DNA of 64,000 bases from ENR-C20 sp942493145 (GTDB taxonomy: Bacteria > Bacillota > Clostridia > Acetivibrionales > DTU013), in assembly GCA_942493145.1 (NCBI GenBank), contig OW818679.1, positions 2,356,001 through 2,420,000 on the forward strand, written 5' to 3'. The notes under the pieces were generated by a model. It saw only the letters and a list, made by a program, of their open reading frames with translations, had not been told where the DNA came from and made no database searches. This document shows positions 53,351 to 63,223 of the stretch, piece by piece; the first letter of the stretch is position 1; every line of letters starts with the position of its first letter. Made by a program: the position numbers and the translations under genes.

Positions 53351-56160
53351 TTTGCACCCCTTTCAACCCAGGCTGTCGCTTTCAATCCTGAAGCTCTGTC
53401 ATACAGGCGATTCCATGCCTCGGGATATTCTCTTCTCCACTGGTCCAGCTCCTCCATTCGGGCCAGTTGTACATCGACCAGGAACGAAGTAGTCGCCTGG
53501 CCTCCTGCATGCCTGGACGTAAGTCCTTTCGGCGTGATGAGGTTTATCGCGCCGCCGCGGTCCAGCTTACCCGGGATGATGATGTCTGTCCGGGCACCGT
53601 GGTCGACGGAGATGGCTCCCGGCATGATGCGTTCAATGACCAGAGCTCCGCACAGTACTATGCCGCGCTCGTTGAACACCTTGACAATGTCGCCGGTCTT
53701 TATGCCTCTGGCTTCTGCATCTTTAGGATTGATCCAGCACGGCTCGTAGAGATATCCGTCGTAGCCTCTGACCTTGCCGGTCATTGCTTCCTTTGTCCAT
53801 GGAATATCGTCAGCCTGCGCATGAACGCGCCATCTCGGATGGTTGGTGATAATCAGCAGCGGGTATGTCCGAGCCCTGGAGCTGGAGCGACGTTCGTCGT
53901 GGGTAATGCCCTTCTCGATCCACTGCGGATACGGCGGACGCTCCTCGTCGTTGGGGAAATACTTCAAAAGATTCGTTGAACAGAACTCCAATTTTCCTGT
54001 CGGCGTCGGCAGCGGATGGGCTACGGGATCCTTGTAGAACTCGTATAGACCGGCAGGGAGCTTTTTCCAGTTCTCAGAAACCGGGATTACCATGTAATCC
54101 TTCTCCTGGAACTCATCCCAGGATACGATCTTATCAAAGTTCATTCCTTTGTAGACGCCCTCTACATACTGGTCAACCGTTCTGCCTATAGTGACTTCTT
54201 TTTCCATACCGAGCTTCTTGGCGATCTCGACAACGGCCTCAAAATCGCTCTTCGAATCACCGACCGGCGGGATAGCCTGCCGCATGTTGAGCATGGACTG
54301 GAAGTGTTCGCCGTCGCGGACGCAGGGCATGACGTCGCTCACTTCGAGGGTGGTATTTGTCGGCAGGACGATATCCGCGTAGATACAGTCATTTTCCAGC
54401 CACGGGTGCTGGGCCAGGACAAACTCGATCTGCGGGTTGCGGATCGTCATCCCGATATCGAAGCCGTCGCCCCAACAGGTCTGACGGCAGGGGGTGTCCG
54501 TCCACACCATATGGATCGGGGTGCCGTCATAGTCGATCTTTTCGTAAGTCGTTTCGAGGTCCCTGCCGTCGTGCTTGAGGTTGGGATTGTTTTTAGTAGA
54601 GCCTTGTATCATGCGAAGGTCGCCTTTTTTACACGGGTAGGTGTACTTTACCATCTGGTCGACGGGCTCTTCCTCATGTCCGCCTGTGCCCCAGAATTCA
54701 AGGTACTTGTCTGTGCCTTTCTTGATCGCTTCTTCGATGAGGGTCTTCGGGATCAATTGCTTGCCCCATGCCTGCGGCGTGCCGCGGTGCGGATTGAATA
54801 TCCTTTCATGGAGCTCAGGATCCTTCTGCTTGATTGTTTCAAAGGTTCCCGAATACTCCTGGAAGCCTTTAGAGGTGTCGGAATTCGCGATGTCGTAGTT
54901 CAGCTGATCCCAGGTTATGTTCTTCGGCATGCCCATGTAGGCGATCTGAGCATGGTGCTGACCTGGCTTGCCCAGACCCTGCATGCCCAGAAGGATTACC
55001 TCAAGGCGGGCAGGCTCAGTGGAGTACGGGCCGCGGATATAGCCGCCACCGAAGTAGTGGCCGACTGATGTGGCCTTCGTCGCCCAGCGCCTTGCCAGGG
55101 CCTTGATCGTGTAGGAGGGTATTCCGGTCTTCTCGGCAGCCCACTTCGGAGTCTTCGGGACACCGTCCACCTTGCCAAGAACATAATCCTCCATCTTATC
55201 CATACCGACTGCATGAGTGGCGACATACTCTTTGTCGTATGTGCCTTCGGTTACCCAGGTATAGATGATTGCCAGTTGGAGGGCCGCGTCGGTATTCGGG
55301 AGGACCGGTATCCACTTGCTGCCATGGATGGCCGCCGAATAGTTAAGGTCAGGGCATATGTATACCTGCTCCATGCCGGCCTTCTGCCAGAAGAACATCA
55401 GACGGCTCGCAAACTGTCCGCGGAAGCCCCAGGGGGTGGTTTCGAGGTCGCCGCCCTGGACAACGAGTAATTCGGTATTTTCTGTCATGTCATTCACGAG
55501 ATTTTCTGCGGGGGCCATATTGCCGATAAAGCCCTTGCCCCATACATGCTTGGCGCCCCAGTACCAGCCTTCCCAGCTATCCGGGTTTCTCACCTGTTGG
55601 GTGAAGCCGCCCATCTTGTCCAGGAGCAGCGTGCTGCAGCCATGCGGCGCGTGGATCAGCTTGCTTTCGGAGTGACCGTCGCACTGCAGAAGGATCGACA
55701 GGGGACCGTATTCCTTGTGAACACGTCTAATTTCTGACGCGATGAGGTCCGTCGCCTCGTCCCAGGAAATACGCACGAACTTGCTGGAGCCGCGGTTCTG
55801 AGGGTTGCGTTCGCCGTTTGGATCCCAGTCGACGCGCTTCATCGGGTAAGGCACACGGTTCGGGGAGTATGCCCTTTTCTTGTATGCCAGACCCCATGGG
55901 GGCGGCACCGACTTACTCAACGGCCTGAATTTTACGCCGTTGCGCTCCATCTCCCAAGCGTTGAAGCTGTCGTAATCGTATTTCGAATCATAATGGAGTG
56001 GCCTGATACGGACGACTTTCCCGTCCTTGACATCGACGTGAGCGGGACAAGCTCCGAAGATACCGCCGCTCAGGTTGATAGCCTTTACAACGGTCTTATC
56101 GGCTCCTACAGAAGGTGGGGCGGTTCCGGGGGATGCCTTTGGTTTCTGGTTTTCTGACAT
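53347..56160 (-). CDS. Molybdopterin enzyme, pyrogallol transhydroxylase-like large subunit
   Basis: About 937 residues of the DMSO reductase family. It matches the alpha subunit of pyrogallol-phloroglucinol transhydroxylase: PYPMKRVDWDPNGERNPQ, FVRISWDEATD, NPDSWEGWYWGAKHVWG (Asp194/Ser195, where the known enzyme has the Mo-binding serine), plus the C-terminal dinucleotide-binding region. As in that enzyme there is no N-terminal Cys4 cluster motif and no Tat signal, so it should be cytoplasmic and non-redox overall. The substrate is unproven. GGAGG precedes ATG 56160. The G+C is higher than in neighbouring blocks. Confidence 0.85.
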   Translation of the reverse strand: MSENQKPKASPGTAPPSVGADKTVVKAINLSGGIFGACPAHVDVKDGKVVRIRPLHYDSKYDYDSFNAWEMERNGVKFRPLSKSVPPPWGLAYKKRAYSPNRVPYPMKRVDWDPNGERNPQNRGSSKFVRISWDEATDLIASEIRRVHKEYGPLSILLQCDGHSESKLIHAPHGCSTLLLDKMGGFTQQVRNPDSWEGWYWGAKHVWGKGFIGNMAPAENLVNDMTENTELLVVQGGDLETTPWGFRGQFASRLMFFWQKAGMEQVYICPDLNYSAAIHGSKWIPVLPNTDAALQLAIIYTWVTEGTYDKEYVATHAVGMDKMEDYVLGKVDGVPKTPKWAAEKTGIPSYTIKALARRWATKATSVGHYFGGGYIRGPYSTEPARLEVILLGMQGLGKPGQHHAQIAYMGMPKNITWDQLNYDIANSDTSKGFQEYSGTFETIKQKDPELHERIFNPHRGTPQAWGKQLIPKTLIEEAIKKGTDKYLEFWGTGGHEEEPVDQMVKYTYPCKKGDLRMIQGSTKNNPNLKHDGRDLETTYEKIDYDGTPIHMVWTDTPCRQTCWGDGFDIGMTIRNPQIEFVLAQHPWLENDCIYADIVLPTNTTLEVSDVMPCVRDGEHFQSMLNMRQAIPPVGDSKSDFEAVVEIAKKLGMEKEVTIGRTVDQYVEGVYKGMNFDKIVSWDEFQEKDYMVIPVSENWKKLPAGLYEFYKDPVAHPLPTPTGKLEFCSTNLLKYFPNDEERPPYPQWIEKGITHDERRSSSRARTYPLLIITNHPRWRVHAQADDIPWTKEAMTGKVRGYDGYLYEPCWINPKDAEARGIKTGDIVKVFNERGIVLCGALVIERIMPGAISVDHGARTDIIIPGKLDRGGAINLITPKGLTSRHAGGQATTSFLVDVQLARMEELDQWRREYPEAWNRLYDRASGLKATAWVERGAK

Positions 56161-56607
56161 GAAATTACCTCCATTCGTAAATTTTGCTCTGCGCAAGCAT
56201 CCTACATATAATTCAGAGATAGGCACGCATTCAAGTGTCGATGCCAACATCTCCTTGTAGTAAATTTGTTTCCGAATGAGAAATTCATAAAGCGTCATTA
56301 GTACTATCTATATATTGTATTACGTTATGCATTTTTTTGTTTTTTGATTTGCATTATTGTTATTTTATATAATATCACTATACATATACGATATCAACTA
56401 GATTATAAAAAGTTAATGGAAGAAGTCAATTTTCCTCGAAGTCTATTTTATCTGATGCAGAACCGCCGTATTCCAGACAATTATACCCATTTACCTGGGC
56501 TTGCCAGCACATACTTGACCGTATTAGTAACAGATGTTATAATCCTCCATATAAACCGGAAACTCAGTTTTACAGCGATCTTAGGATATTTTATTGGGGG
56601 GATAACA

Positions 56608-57504
56608 TTGGACATTGAGAATCTGCGATATTTCATATCCGTAGCGCAGCTTCTGAACTTTTCCGAAGCAGCAAGACAAAACAATGTGCCCCAGCCGAAA
56701 ATCAGCCGGAGCATACTTGAACTGGAAACGCAGTTGAATGCAAAACTTTTCTTTCGAACAAACAGAGACGTTTCTCTAACACATGAGGGCGAGATATTTT
56801 TACCATACGCGATTGATATCGTAGATATGGCAGCTAAGGCTTCCGATATGGTTGACCAAGTCCATAGCGGACGGACGGGCTATCTCTCCATAGCTGCTGT
56901 ATCCACCACCAGCCGCATTTTGGCATCGTTTTTGTCCGTATTCTCCACGCAATATCCCGATATCATGATTGATATCACCCAAAATACCGGCAAATCACAA
57001 ACGCTGGCAATGATGGAAAACAGATTCGATTTTCATTTTGCTCCTCTCTCACTGCTTCCTTTGAATGGGAGCCTTGATTATATTGTTACTCATAGCGACA
57101 AGCTTGTGCTCGTCGTGCCTAAAGGCCACAGACTGGCACAGGGGAAGCTGGATTTCAACAAGCTGTTTCAGGAGAAATTCATTATGATTTCTCAGCCTGA
57201 AAGCCCCCATCTTTACAACGAAGTCATGGCAGTCTGCGCTGCACACCACACAATTCCGAAGATAATACATCGATATGATAAGGCTGAATCGGTTCTGCTC
57301 TCGGTCGGTTCCGGGCTCGGCGTTGCCATACTTCCAAAGGGTCTGACAAAAGCTTTCCTGACGGATGCGGTCGACGTCGTACCCCTTGATCCAGAAGGCC
57401 ACGAAATGGATTATGTCTGCGCATGGCCCAAGCAAAGCAAAAATCCGTGCTCAAAATTTTTCCTGGATGTTATAAAAGAATATTTCCCACGTCCACCGGA
57501 ATAA
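56608..57504 (+). CDS. LysR-family regulator
   Basis: About 298 residues. The LysR HTH (NFSEAARQNNVPQPKISRSI) is at the N-terminus (residues 1-60), followed by a periplasmic-binding-like effector domain. The start is a TTG at 56608-56610 with GGGGGG 6 nt upstream; the frame is open far upstream from 56344 without similarity. It is divergent from the transhydroxylase-like operon and likely controls it in response to an aromatic or related ligand (inference). Confidence 0.85.
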   Translation: MDIENLRYFISVAQLLNFSEAARQNNVPQPKISRSILELETQLNAKLFFRTNRDVSLTHEGEIFLPYAIDIVDMAAKASDMVDQVHSGRTGYLSIAAVSTTSRILASFLSVFSTQYPDIMIDITQNTGKSQTLAMMENRFDFHFAPLSLLPLNGSLDYIVTHSDKLVLVVPKGHRLAQGKLDFNKLFQEKFIMISQPESPHLYNEVMAVCAAHHTIPKIIHRYDKAESVLLSVGSGLGVAILPKGLTKAFLTDAVDVVPLDPEGHEMDYVCAWPKQSKNPCSKFFLDVIKEYFPRPPE

Positions 57505-57790
57505 CGGATATCCTATGGGCACTACTGCAATGGCTTTTTTCAAAAATAAAGAAGCACTGAAAAATAATGCTTCAGTGATCCTTTGGTCAGACTGTCCGAA
57601 AACTCTGCAAACTCAGCAAAATCAGCATATTGCGCAATACATCATACCGGTTTTATGGTATAATGTATATAGAACACATCAATTCGGAGGTTTGCCATTT
57701 TTGTTAACTCATTTCATTGTTAACATAATTTTGGGATATGCATATATTGTACTGGGAGCAAAGAATAAGTGAATATTATAGAAAGATAAA
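57505..57790. other. Intergenic space after the LysR gene
   Basis: No convincing gene. An 85-codon frame at 57515-57772 has no family similarity and a mixed composition. A 7-bp inverted repeat (CACTGAA/TTCAGTG) lies at about 57554-57576. Confidence 0.4.
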
Positions 57791-57828
57791 AGACAAAAAA
57801 ACTCGGCAATAGCCGGTTTTTTTTGTCT
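57791..57828 (+). terminator. Intrinsic terminator
   Basis: AGACAAAAAAACTCGGC pairs with its near-complement (one mismatch) around a 4-nt loop; T-rich on both strands, so it may work in both directions. Confidence 0.75.
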
Positions 57829-58001
57829 TGACTTATTTCAAAATAATAAGGATACAAATATCCATCCATCACTTATTAATAACTCACAATAATCATTATC
57901 CAATTGATACATAGTCTTAAGTTTTTCTCCATGATAGAATCATTATAATACTGTTTCAAGCAACAAAAAATGCAACTATTTCAGGGCAATGGAGGGATGA
58001 T

Positions 58002-59354
58002 ATGATCAGCAGGGACAAGCTGAAAGCACAATACCAAAAAGAAATTCAAATGTTCGAGGCTAACAACCCGAAATCCAGGGAGCTTTTTATCAAGGCTCAA
58101 AAAAGCCTGCTTCAAGGTGTTCCTATGAATTGGATGGTCAAATGGGCAGGTAGTTACCCCCTATCGGTTGTTAATGCTAAAGGCTCACATTTTACGGATG
58201 CGGATGGTCATGATATCATCGATTTCTGCCTGGGCGATACCGGCGCCATGACCGGCCATGCTCCGGACGCTGCAGTCGACGCGATAATCGAAAGGGTCAG
58301 GAAGGGTATAACTTTCATGCTTCCTACCGAAGATGCAATATATGTTGGCGAAGAGCTCCAGAGGAGATTTGGGCTTCCCTACTGGCAGTTTACAGTCTCC
58401 GCAACCGACGCAAACAGATTCTCCCTCAGATTGGCACGCATGATAACCGGCAGGTCCAAGGTACTGGTTTACAACTGGTGCTACCATGGAAGTGTGGATG
58501 AATCCTTTGCCACAATAAAGCCTGACGGAAGTGTCGGTCCCAGGGATGGAAACATCGGGCCTCAGGTGGACCCCGGCATCACTACGAAAGTGATTGAGTG
58601 GAATGACATCCCCGCACTTGAAGCCGCTCTTAAGGACCGTGATGTTGCGGCAGTACTCGCAGAGCCGGTAATGACAAACATCGGCATAGTCCATCCCGAT
58701 CCCGGCTATCATGATGCTTTAAGGGAATTAACCAAAAAATACGGCACACTGCTTATAATTGATGAGACACATACCATGTGTACCGGACCCGGAGGCTATA
58801 CAGCAGCATATTCGTTAAAACCCGATATGCTGACTGTAGGCAAGGCAATTGCCAGCGGAATCCCATCCGCCGTTTACGGCATGACCGAAGAGGTTGCTGC
58901 AAAGGTTACCAGTATGATTGAATTGGAGTTGTGCGATACCGGCGGCATAGGTGGTACTCTAGCCGGAAACGCGCTTACAATGGCAGCCATGAGAGCTACC
59001 CTTGATAATATTCTTACACCGGAAGCTTATGCAAAAACAATCCCACTGGCAACACGATTCAATCAGGGCGTACAAAGTGTTATATATGAATTCAACCTCC
59101 CCTGGAATACTACACAGCTTGGCTGCAGGACAGAGTACTGGTTCAGGAAAAACCCAACAAGAAATGGCTCTGAAGCCGCCGCCACCGCTGATTTTGAGCT
59201 TGATCAATATATGCACCTTGCAACCCTGAACAGAGGCATATTGATGACACCTTTCCACAACATGGCCCTAATAGCCGTACAAACTACAGAAGCCGACATC
59301 GACAGACATACGGAAATATTCAGAGAGATTACCAGGAATATTCTTACCGACTAG
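58002..59354 (+). CDS. Class III aminotransferase-fold PLP enzyme
   Basis: 450 residues. The class III fold motifs are present: DADGHDIIDFCLGDTGAMTGH, CYHGSVDES, LIIDETHTM (cofactor Asp) and TVGKAIASGIPSAVYG (Lys for PLP). It resembles glutamate-1-semialdehyde aminomutase, but no tetrapyrrole genes are near, so a transaminase or aminomutase with another substrate is likely. GGAGG lies 6 nt before the ATG. Stands alone, with terminators on both sides. Confidence 0.82.
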   Translation: MISRDKLKAQYQKEIQMFEANNPKSRELFIKAQKSLLQGVPMNWMVKWAGSYPLSVVNAKGSHFTDADGHDIIDFCLGDTGAMTGHAPDAAVDAIIERVRKGITFMLPTEDAIYVGEELQRRFGLPYWQFTVSATDANRFSLRLARMITGRSKVLVYNWCYHGSVDESFATIKPDGSVGPRDGNIGPQVDPGITTKVIEWNDIPALEAALKDRDVAAVLAEPVMTNIGIVHPDPGYHDALRELTKKYGTLLIIDETHTMCTGPGGYTAAYSLKPDMLTVGKAIASGIPSAVYGMTEEVAAKVTSMIELELCDTGGIGGTLAGNALTMAAMRATLDNILTPEAYAKTIPLATRFNQGVQSVIYEFNLPWNTTQLGCRTEYWFRKNPTRNGSEAAATADFELDQYMHLATLNRGILMTPFHNMALIAVQTTEADIDRHTEIFREITRNILTD

Positions 59355-59401
59355 TATTCAGAGAGATGAATATTCTTACCGACTAGATTAGTCTTATATT
59401 A

Positions 59402-59445
59402 AAATGACTGTCACAAGGTGGTTTTGATACCTGTGACAGTCATTT
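59402..59445 (+). terminator. Terminator after the PLP enzyme
   Basis: An inverted repeat of about 16 bp (ATGACTGTCACA with TGTGACAGTCAT at its outer part) closes an 11-nt loop, with an AT-rich flank. Confidence 0.6.
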
Positions 59446-59491
59446 AATAATTCCTTTGGTTTAATTGTAGCCCTTTATATCGTTGGTAAAA

Positions 59492-60535
59492 TTATTGAGT
59501 TAACAATTTGACAGCGCCGATTTTCGAAATGCCACCCTTGTCAAAATCCATGATTTCCGCCCGCTTCATTACTGGCTTGAAGTTCTCATCAACTATGTAA
59601 TATATATCAACCTCTCCGATCATATCCACCGTTGCAAGCCCGAAAACAGGCAATGGAACCTTTATCTCTGCTGATCCGTCAGCTGCCCTGACCAGTGCAA
59701 GTGTTGAATCCGCACTGATCTCAACCGGTACAGGCTCAATATATGCAGTTCCGTATGCGCTGTTTGCTGTATCGTCTGTTTCATAGAGAAGGCTGTCCGA
59801 TATGTCAAAATCAGCGGTGAAACCATAAAGGGTGCTTTTCATCTCCAGTGCTCCCCCACCCTTGTATTTGAAGTAGAAACTGCCGGCAAAGCTGAAAAGG
59901 TCTTCATCGCTGCTGAAGGAATGCGATTTCCCTGTTTTGTAGTTATACATGAAAAAATAGTTATATGCAAATGAAGCGCCTTCGCCCGGAATGATTATAA
60001 AAACATCCTTTGCTCCATCCCTGTCAAGGTCTTCAAATTCCATACCCGACATCAAGCCTGAAAAACCTTTGGCTTTTCTCATAAAAGGAATTTGCACCTT
60101 TTTATCCTGTCCAGTTATGATGAGAAGCCCCTCAATCTCGTCCGTGGGTTGACCGTCACTGCTCAATATATCAATCTGGTATGCCTCAATCTGTTCATTG
60201 TGGCCATCATTGTCAAGGTCAACACTGGCGCTATTGAGCAGTTCATGGTTGGCTGTGCCACCGATATCTGATACCGTTGTGTCTCCACCCGCAGAAGAAC
60301 CGTCGGCACTGTTTGATGCAGTATTTTCATCAGCCCCCTCAGAGCTGTTGCCATCCGCAGAATCAACATTATCCGTCTCAGTACCAGCAGTATTTGTTGC
60401 AATTGTTGCTGTATCTGATGTATATGATTGCCCTGCTTCTGATGAATTTTTCCCACAGGATGACATGGCCATCATCAACATAAAAGCCAGTGTTATCAGG
60501 ATGGTTTTGCGAACCGTTTTGATAGTAAATATCAA
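59492..60535 (-). CDS. Lipoprotein with Asp-rich calcium-type loops
   Basis: 347 residues. A signal peptide ends in the lipobox MSSCG; a Thr/Ser/Asp/Asn-rich low-complexity linker follows (about 30-95). The folded part holds two DxDxDG loops (DLDNDGHNE and DLDRDGAKD) of the FG-GAP/integrin-like or EF-hand-like type, then predicted beta-strands. Function unknown; it should be bound to the outer face of the cell membrane. Confidence 0.7.
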   Translation of the reverse strand: MIFTIKTVRKTILITLAFMLMMAMSSCGKNSSEAGQSYTSDTATIATNTAGTETDNVDSADGNSSEGADENTASNSADGSSAGGDTTVSDIGGTANHELLNSASVDLDNDGHNEQIEAYQIDILSSDGQPTDEIEGLLIITGQDKKVQIPFMRKAKGFSGLMSGMEFEDLDRDGAKDVFIIIPGEGASFAYNYFFMYNYKTGKSHSFSSDEDLFSFAGSFYFKYKGGGALEMKSTLYGFTADFDISDSLLYETDDTANSAYGTAYIEPVPVEISADSTLALVRAADGSAEIKVPLPVFGLATVDMIGEVDIYYIVDENFKPVMKRAEIMDFDKGGISKIGAVKLLTQ

Positions 60536-60646
60536 GAATCCCCCCCCTTTTGCTCTATAATAACATACTTTTCACAAAAGAACATTCCCGGTAATAATAT
60601 GATAACAAAGACAGTTATTTAAAGACGCAAGGGAGAATCCAAAAAT

Positions 60647-60868
60647 ATGCTGGAAAAACTGTCCCCCGAAGAATCCACACTGCTGGTTTCGGTGATTGCC
60701 ATAATCATATCTTCAGGACTTGAAACAGAAGATATATTAACACTCGCAACCTTTATATCAACTATATCCGGCAACCTTTTTCTTATAGCGCAACAAAGAT
60801 CAACAGCAGAGGAATCATCCTCAGCTTCAGTATCATCAGCAATTGCAGCGAGCAGGGTTTCCAATTAA
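60647..60868 (+). CDS. Small helical protein, unknown
   Basis: 73 residues (MLEKLSPEESTLLVSVIAII, ending in a Ser/Ala-rich tail). Two hydrophobic helices are predicted. Short proteins beginning ML/FEKL(T/S)PEE and with similar helices recur in Clostridia. GGGAG lies 11 nt upstream. An antisense frame of 81 codons on the other strand is less likely. Confidence 0.55.
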   Translation: MLEKLSPEESTLLVSVIAIIISSGLETEDILTLATFISTISGNLFLIAQQRSTAEESSSASVSSAIAASRVSN

Positions 60869-60909
60869 CTTCCATATAATGTTTTTTGCGCAATCGTTAC
60901 TTTTTTAGC

Positions 60910-60938
60910 TTTACATATAAAATCATGTATGCTATAAT
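60910..60938 (+). promoter_or_regulatory. Promoter of tRNA-Pro
   Basis: TTTACA at 60910-60915 and TATAAT at 60933-60938 are 17 bp apart, 12 bp before the tRNA. Confidence 0.75.
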
Positions 60939-60950
60939 TCTAATGCGTTA

Positions 60951-61028
60951 CGGGGTGTAGCTCAGTTTGGCTAGAGTGCTTGCTTGGGGTGCAAGAGGTC
61001 GCAAGTTCAAGTCTTGTCACTCCGACCA
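60951..61028 (+). tRNA. tRNA-Pro (anticodon GGG)
   Basis: A 78-nt cloverleaf with CGGGGTG/CACTCCG acceptor stem (one G-T pair), GTTCAAG T-loop, encoded CCA, and anticodon GGG at 60986-60988 within the loop TTGGGGT closed by CTTGC/GCAAG. Confidence 0.95.
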
Positions 61029-61031
61029 CGT

Positions 61032-61075
61032 AAAAGTCTTTGGAATCGTTGGTAACAGCGGTTTCGGAGACTTTT
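61032..61075 (+). terminator. tRNA-Pro terminator
   Basis: AAAAGTCT and AGACTTTT form the base of a hairpin with a partly paired middle, followed by more T. Confidence 0.6.
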
Positions 61076-61228
61076 TCATTTTGCTTTTGTGCATTATCAC
61101 CTGTTTTTCAGAACTTTTATGCCTGTAAAATGAACATGGGGTGATATTTTATCACCCCACAAATTGATTAGCCTCTACTTGTATTTACATCTCTCCGCAA
61201 CAGCTCATTTTTTGCTCTTTATGCACCC

Positions 61229-62149
61229 TTAATCCTTAGCCCTGCGCGCTGCAATGATGCCGGCCAGGGCTATGCAGGTCAGCCGCTCCATTGCCGGTGC
61301 CGCACGTGATGTCAGCACGATCGGTATTTTCGCTCCGGCCACGTAGCTGGCCATGGTTACACCCGGCAGTATCTCAAGGCACTTGCCAAGTATGTTCCCC
61401 GCATGGATGTTCGGGGCCACCAGCATGTCGAAATCTCCGGAATATGGGCAGTCGTATTTCTTAAGCTTCGCTCTTTCCTTGCTCATTGCAAGATCATAGG
61501 ATATCGGGCCCTCCACAATGCAGCTTCCCAATTCGCCGCGTTCGCTCATTTCCTTAAGCGCATATGCATCCTGTGTCTCTATCATGTTCTTGTCAACAGT
61601 TTCCTTGCAGCACAGCACTGCTACCTTCGGCTTTTCATAGCCCAGCAGATGCAACGCTTCCAGAGCATTCATGATAATGTCCTTTTTCATGGCAAGGTCA
61701 GGGTATGCGCATACACCTCCGTCTGTTGTTACTATCAGCTTATGGTAAAAAGGCAAATGATAGAAAGCAACATGGGATATGGCTCTTCCGGTTCTCAGCC
61801 CGTTTTCTCTTTTCACTACAGGCCTTAGAAGATCAGATGTCTCCACCGCTCCCTTCATCAGGAAGTTCGCGCTGCCTTCCTTTATTAACTCTACAGCTGT
61901 TTCAGCAGGCGTCTGCCCTTCTGCAGTTTTTACTATATTAAAATCCGATGGTTTTTTCCCGCGTTCCTCAAGCAGCTCACGTATGTCCTTTGGCTCACCG
62001 ACAAGTATCGGATCAACAACGCCTCTCTCCACTGCATCCATTATTGCGTCAATTACAGCCGCCTTGCCTGCGCCCGCTACCGCCATTACGCTTTTCCTGC
62101 CCGTGCCGGACGACATGTTCAATATTTCTTCAAAGCTATGTAGTTCCAT
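61229..62149 (-). CDS. ptb: Phosphate butyryltransferase
   Basis: 306 residues of the phosphate acetyl/butyryltransferase family, with GAVETSDLLRPVV, TDGGVCAYPDL and the C-terminal GAKIPIVLTSRA typical of Ptb. It converts butyryl-CoA to butyryl phosphate. It lies 15 bp after buk in the same operon, order buk-ptb, opposite to the Clostridium acetobutylicum order. AAGGA lies a few nt upstream. Confidence 0.95.
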   Translation of the reverse strand: MELHSFEEILNMSSGTGRKSVMAVAGAGKAAVIDAIMDAVERGVVDPILVGEPKDIRELLEERGKKPSDFNIVKTAEGQTPAETAVELIKEGSANFLMKGAVETSDLLRPVVKRENGLRTGRAISHVAFYHLPFYHKLIVTTDGGVCAYPDLAMKKDIIMNALEALHLLGYEKPKVAVLCCKETVDKNMIETQDAYALKEMSERGELGSCIVEGPISYDLAMSKERAKLKKYDCPYSGDFDMLVAPNIHAGNILGKCLEILPGVTMASYVAGAKIPIVLTSRAAPAMERLTCIALAGIIAARRAKD

Positions 62150-62164
62150 TTTCCTTATCCCTTC

Positions 62165-63223
62165 CTATCCTTCATATTCATTAACGATTTCTTCGCCGCG
62201 CATAATGCGGTATGCACCCTCTGCCAGAGACTGCATCTCATTTTCTCCAGGCTTGATATAAATAGGAACCTTCAGGTAGGCCAGCCTCTTCTTTACTTCG
62301 TCAACCATACCTTCCCAATATGCTCCTCCACCTGTGATAATAATTCCGTCCACTTCGCCGCATGTAACGGGAAACATTGATGCTATCGATTTGGAGAGCT
62401 GATAGGCCATAGCCTGCATGTATCTCAACGCATCCTCGTTTCCGTCCTTAATCATGCTTATAACCTCTCTGAGGTCATTGGTACCCAGAAGCGATACCAT
62501 GCCGCCCTTGCCGTGATACCATCCCATAATTGTCTTTTCATCGTATTCCTTACTAAGGGCAAGAAGCCTCTCAGATCTTATAAAACCGCAACGCTCGGAT
62601 GAAAATGTACCTGCGTCACCGGGTATCGTATCTGTCGGATGCCCCTTCGACCAGAAGCAGACTGAGTTACCTCCGCCTATATGTGCCACTATCAGGTTCA
62701 TTTCCTCAAAGGGACGTCCCAGCTCCTTCGCTACAGCTATGCCCATTGCATGGCTGTTCAGTATATGGCACATACTGTCATGCTCTATTCCCTTTACTCC
62801 AAATACTTTAGCCAGGGGGTTGAGCTCGTCGGAGGTAATCGGGTCATATATATACGCTGGTTTTCCTGCATTAGCTGCAATCTTTGCAGCAATTATCGGC
62901 CCAAGTGAAGCGGGATGCGGCTCCTTCGGCCTTTCCTGCAGCGCCTTTATCAGACGTTCTCCTATTACAGTAGCTCCCGAGCTGACATTTGGCGGTGAAC
63001 CACCCCTTGAAATTACGCAATCAAGCACTCCGGGCTCATAGCCTGATTCTTTCAGAAAGTCCATAACGAGATTGTACCTGAAGTCCATCTGATCGAGCCA
63101 TGTCGGAAATGCCGACAACTCCTCCCTGGAATGTGAAAGGGACTTACTCATTATTTCCTTTGAGTCTTCAAAGATCGCTACCTTAGTAGATGTTGATCCA
63201 GGATTTAAGGCCAGTATTTTCAT
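62165..63223 (-). CDS. buk: Butyrate kinase
   Basis: 352 residues, acetokinase/butyrate kinase fold. NPGSTSTKVAIFED at the start, HIGGGNSVCFW, and GGGAYWEGM near the end are visible. It makes butyrate and ATP from butyryl phosphate. Its ATG overlaps the stop of the MFS gene by 4 bp, with AAGGAG upstream. With ptb and hbd it shows butyrate fermentation. Confidence 0.95.
   Translation of the reverse strand: MKILALNPGSTSTKVAIFEDSKEIMSKSLSHSREELSAFPTWLDQMDFRYNLVMDFLKESGYEPGVLDCVISRGGSPPNVSSGATVIGERLIKALQERPKEPHPASLGPIIAAKIAANAGKPAYIYDPITSDELNPLAKVFGVKGIEHDSMCHILNSHAMGIAVAKELGRPFEEMNLIVAHIGGGNSVCFWSKGHPTDTIPGDAGTFSSERCGFIRSERLLALSKEYDEKTIMGWYHGKGGMVSLLGTNDLREVISMIKDGNEDALRYMQAMAYQLSKSIASMFPVTCGEVDGIIITGGGAYWEGMVDEVKKRLAYLKVPIYIKPGENEMQSLAEGAYRIMRGEEIVNEYEG

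Noticed and set aside
52658..53749. 363-codon open frame on the plus strand
   Set aside because: It is antisense to the transhydroxylase-like genes, has no family similarity, and follows from the high G+C of that block, as do other long antisense frames up to 55.7 kb.
57515..57772. 85-codon frame after the LysR gene
   Set aside because: No similarity, no clear ribosome site, and it includes hairpin sequence; a hydrophobic end alone is not enough.
58002..59354. Glutamate-1-semialdehyde aminomutase (hemL)
   Set aside because: The fold fits, but no tetrapyrrole genes are nearby and the match is only of the class III type, so the specific name is not supported.
60619..60864. 81-codon frame on the minus strand
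   Set aside because: Opposite the small helical protein at 60647, which has a better ribosome site and a recurring clostridial pattern.
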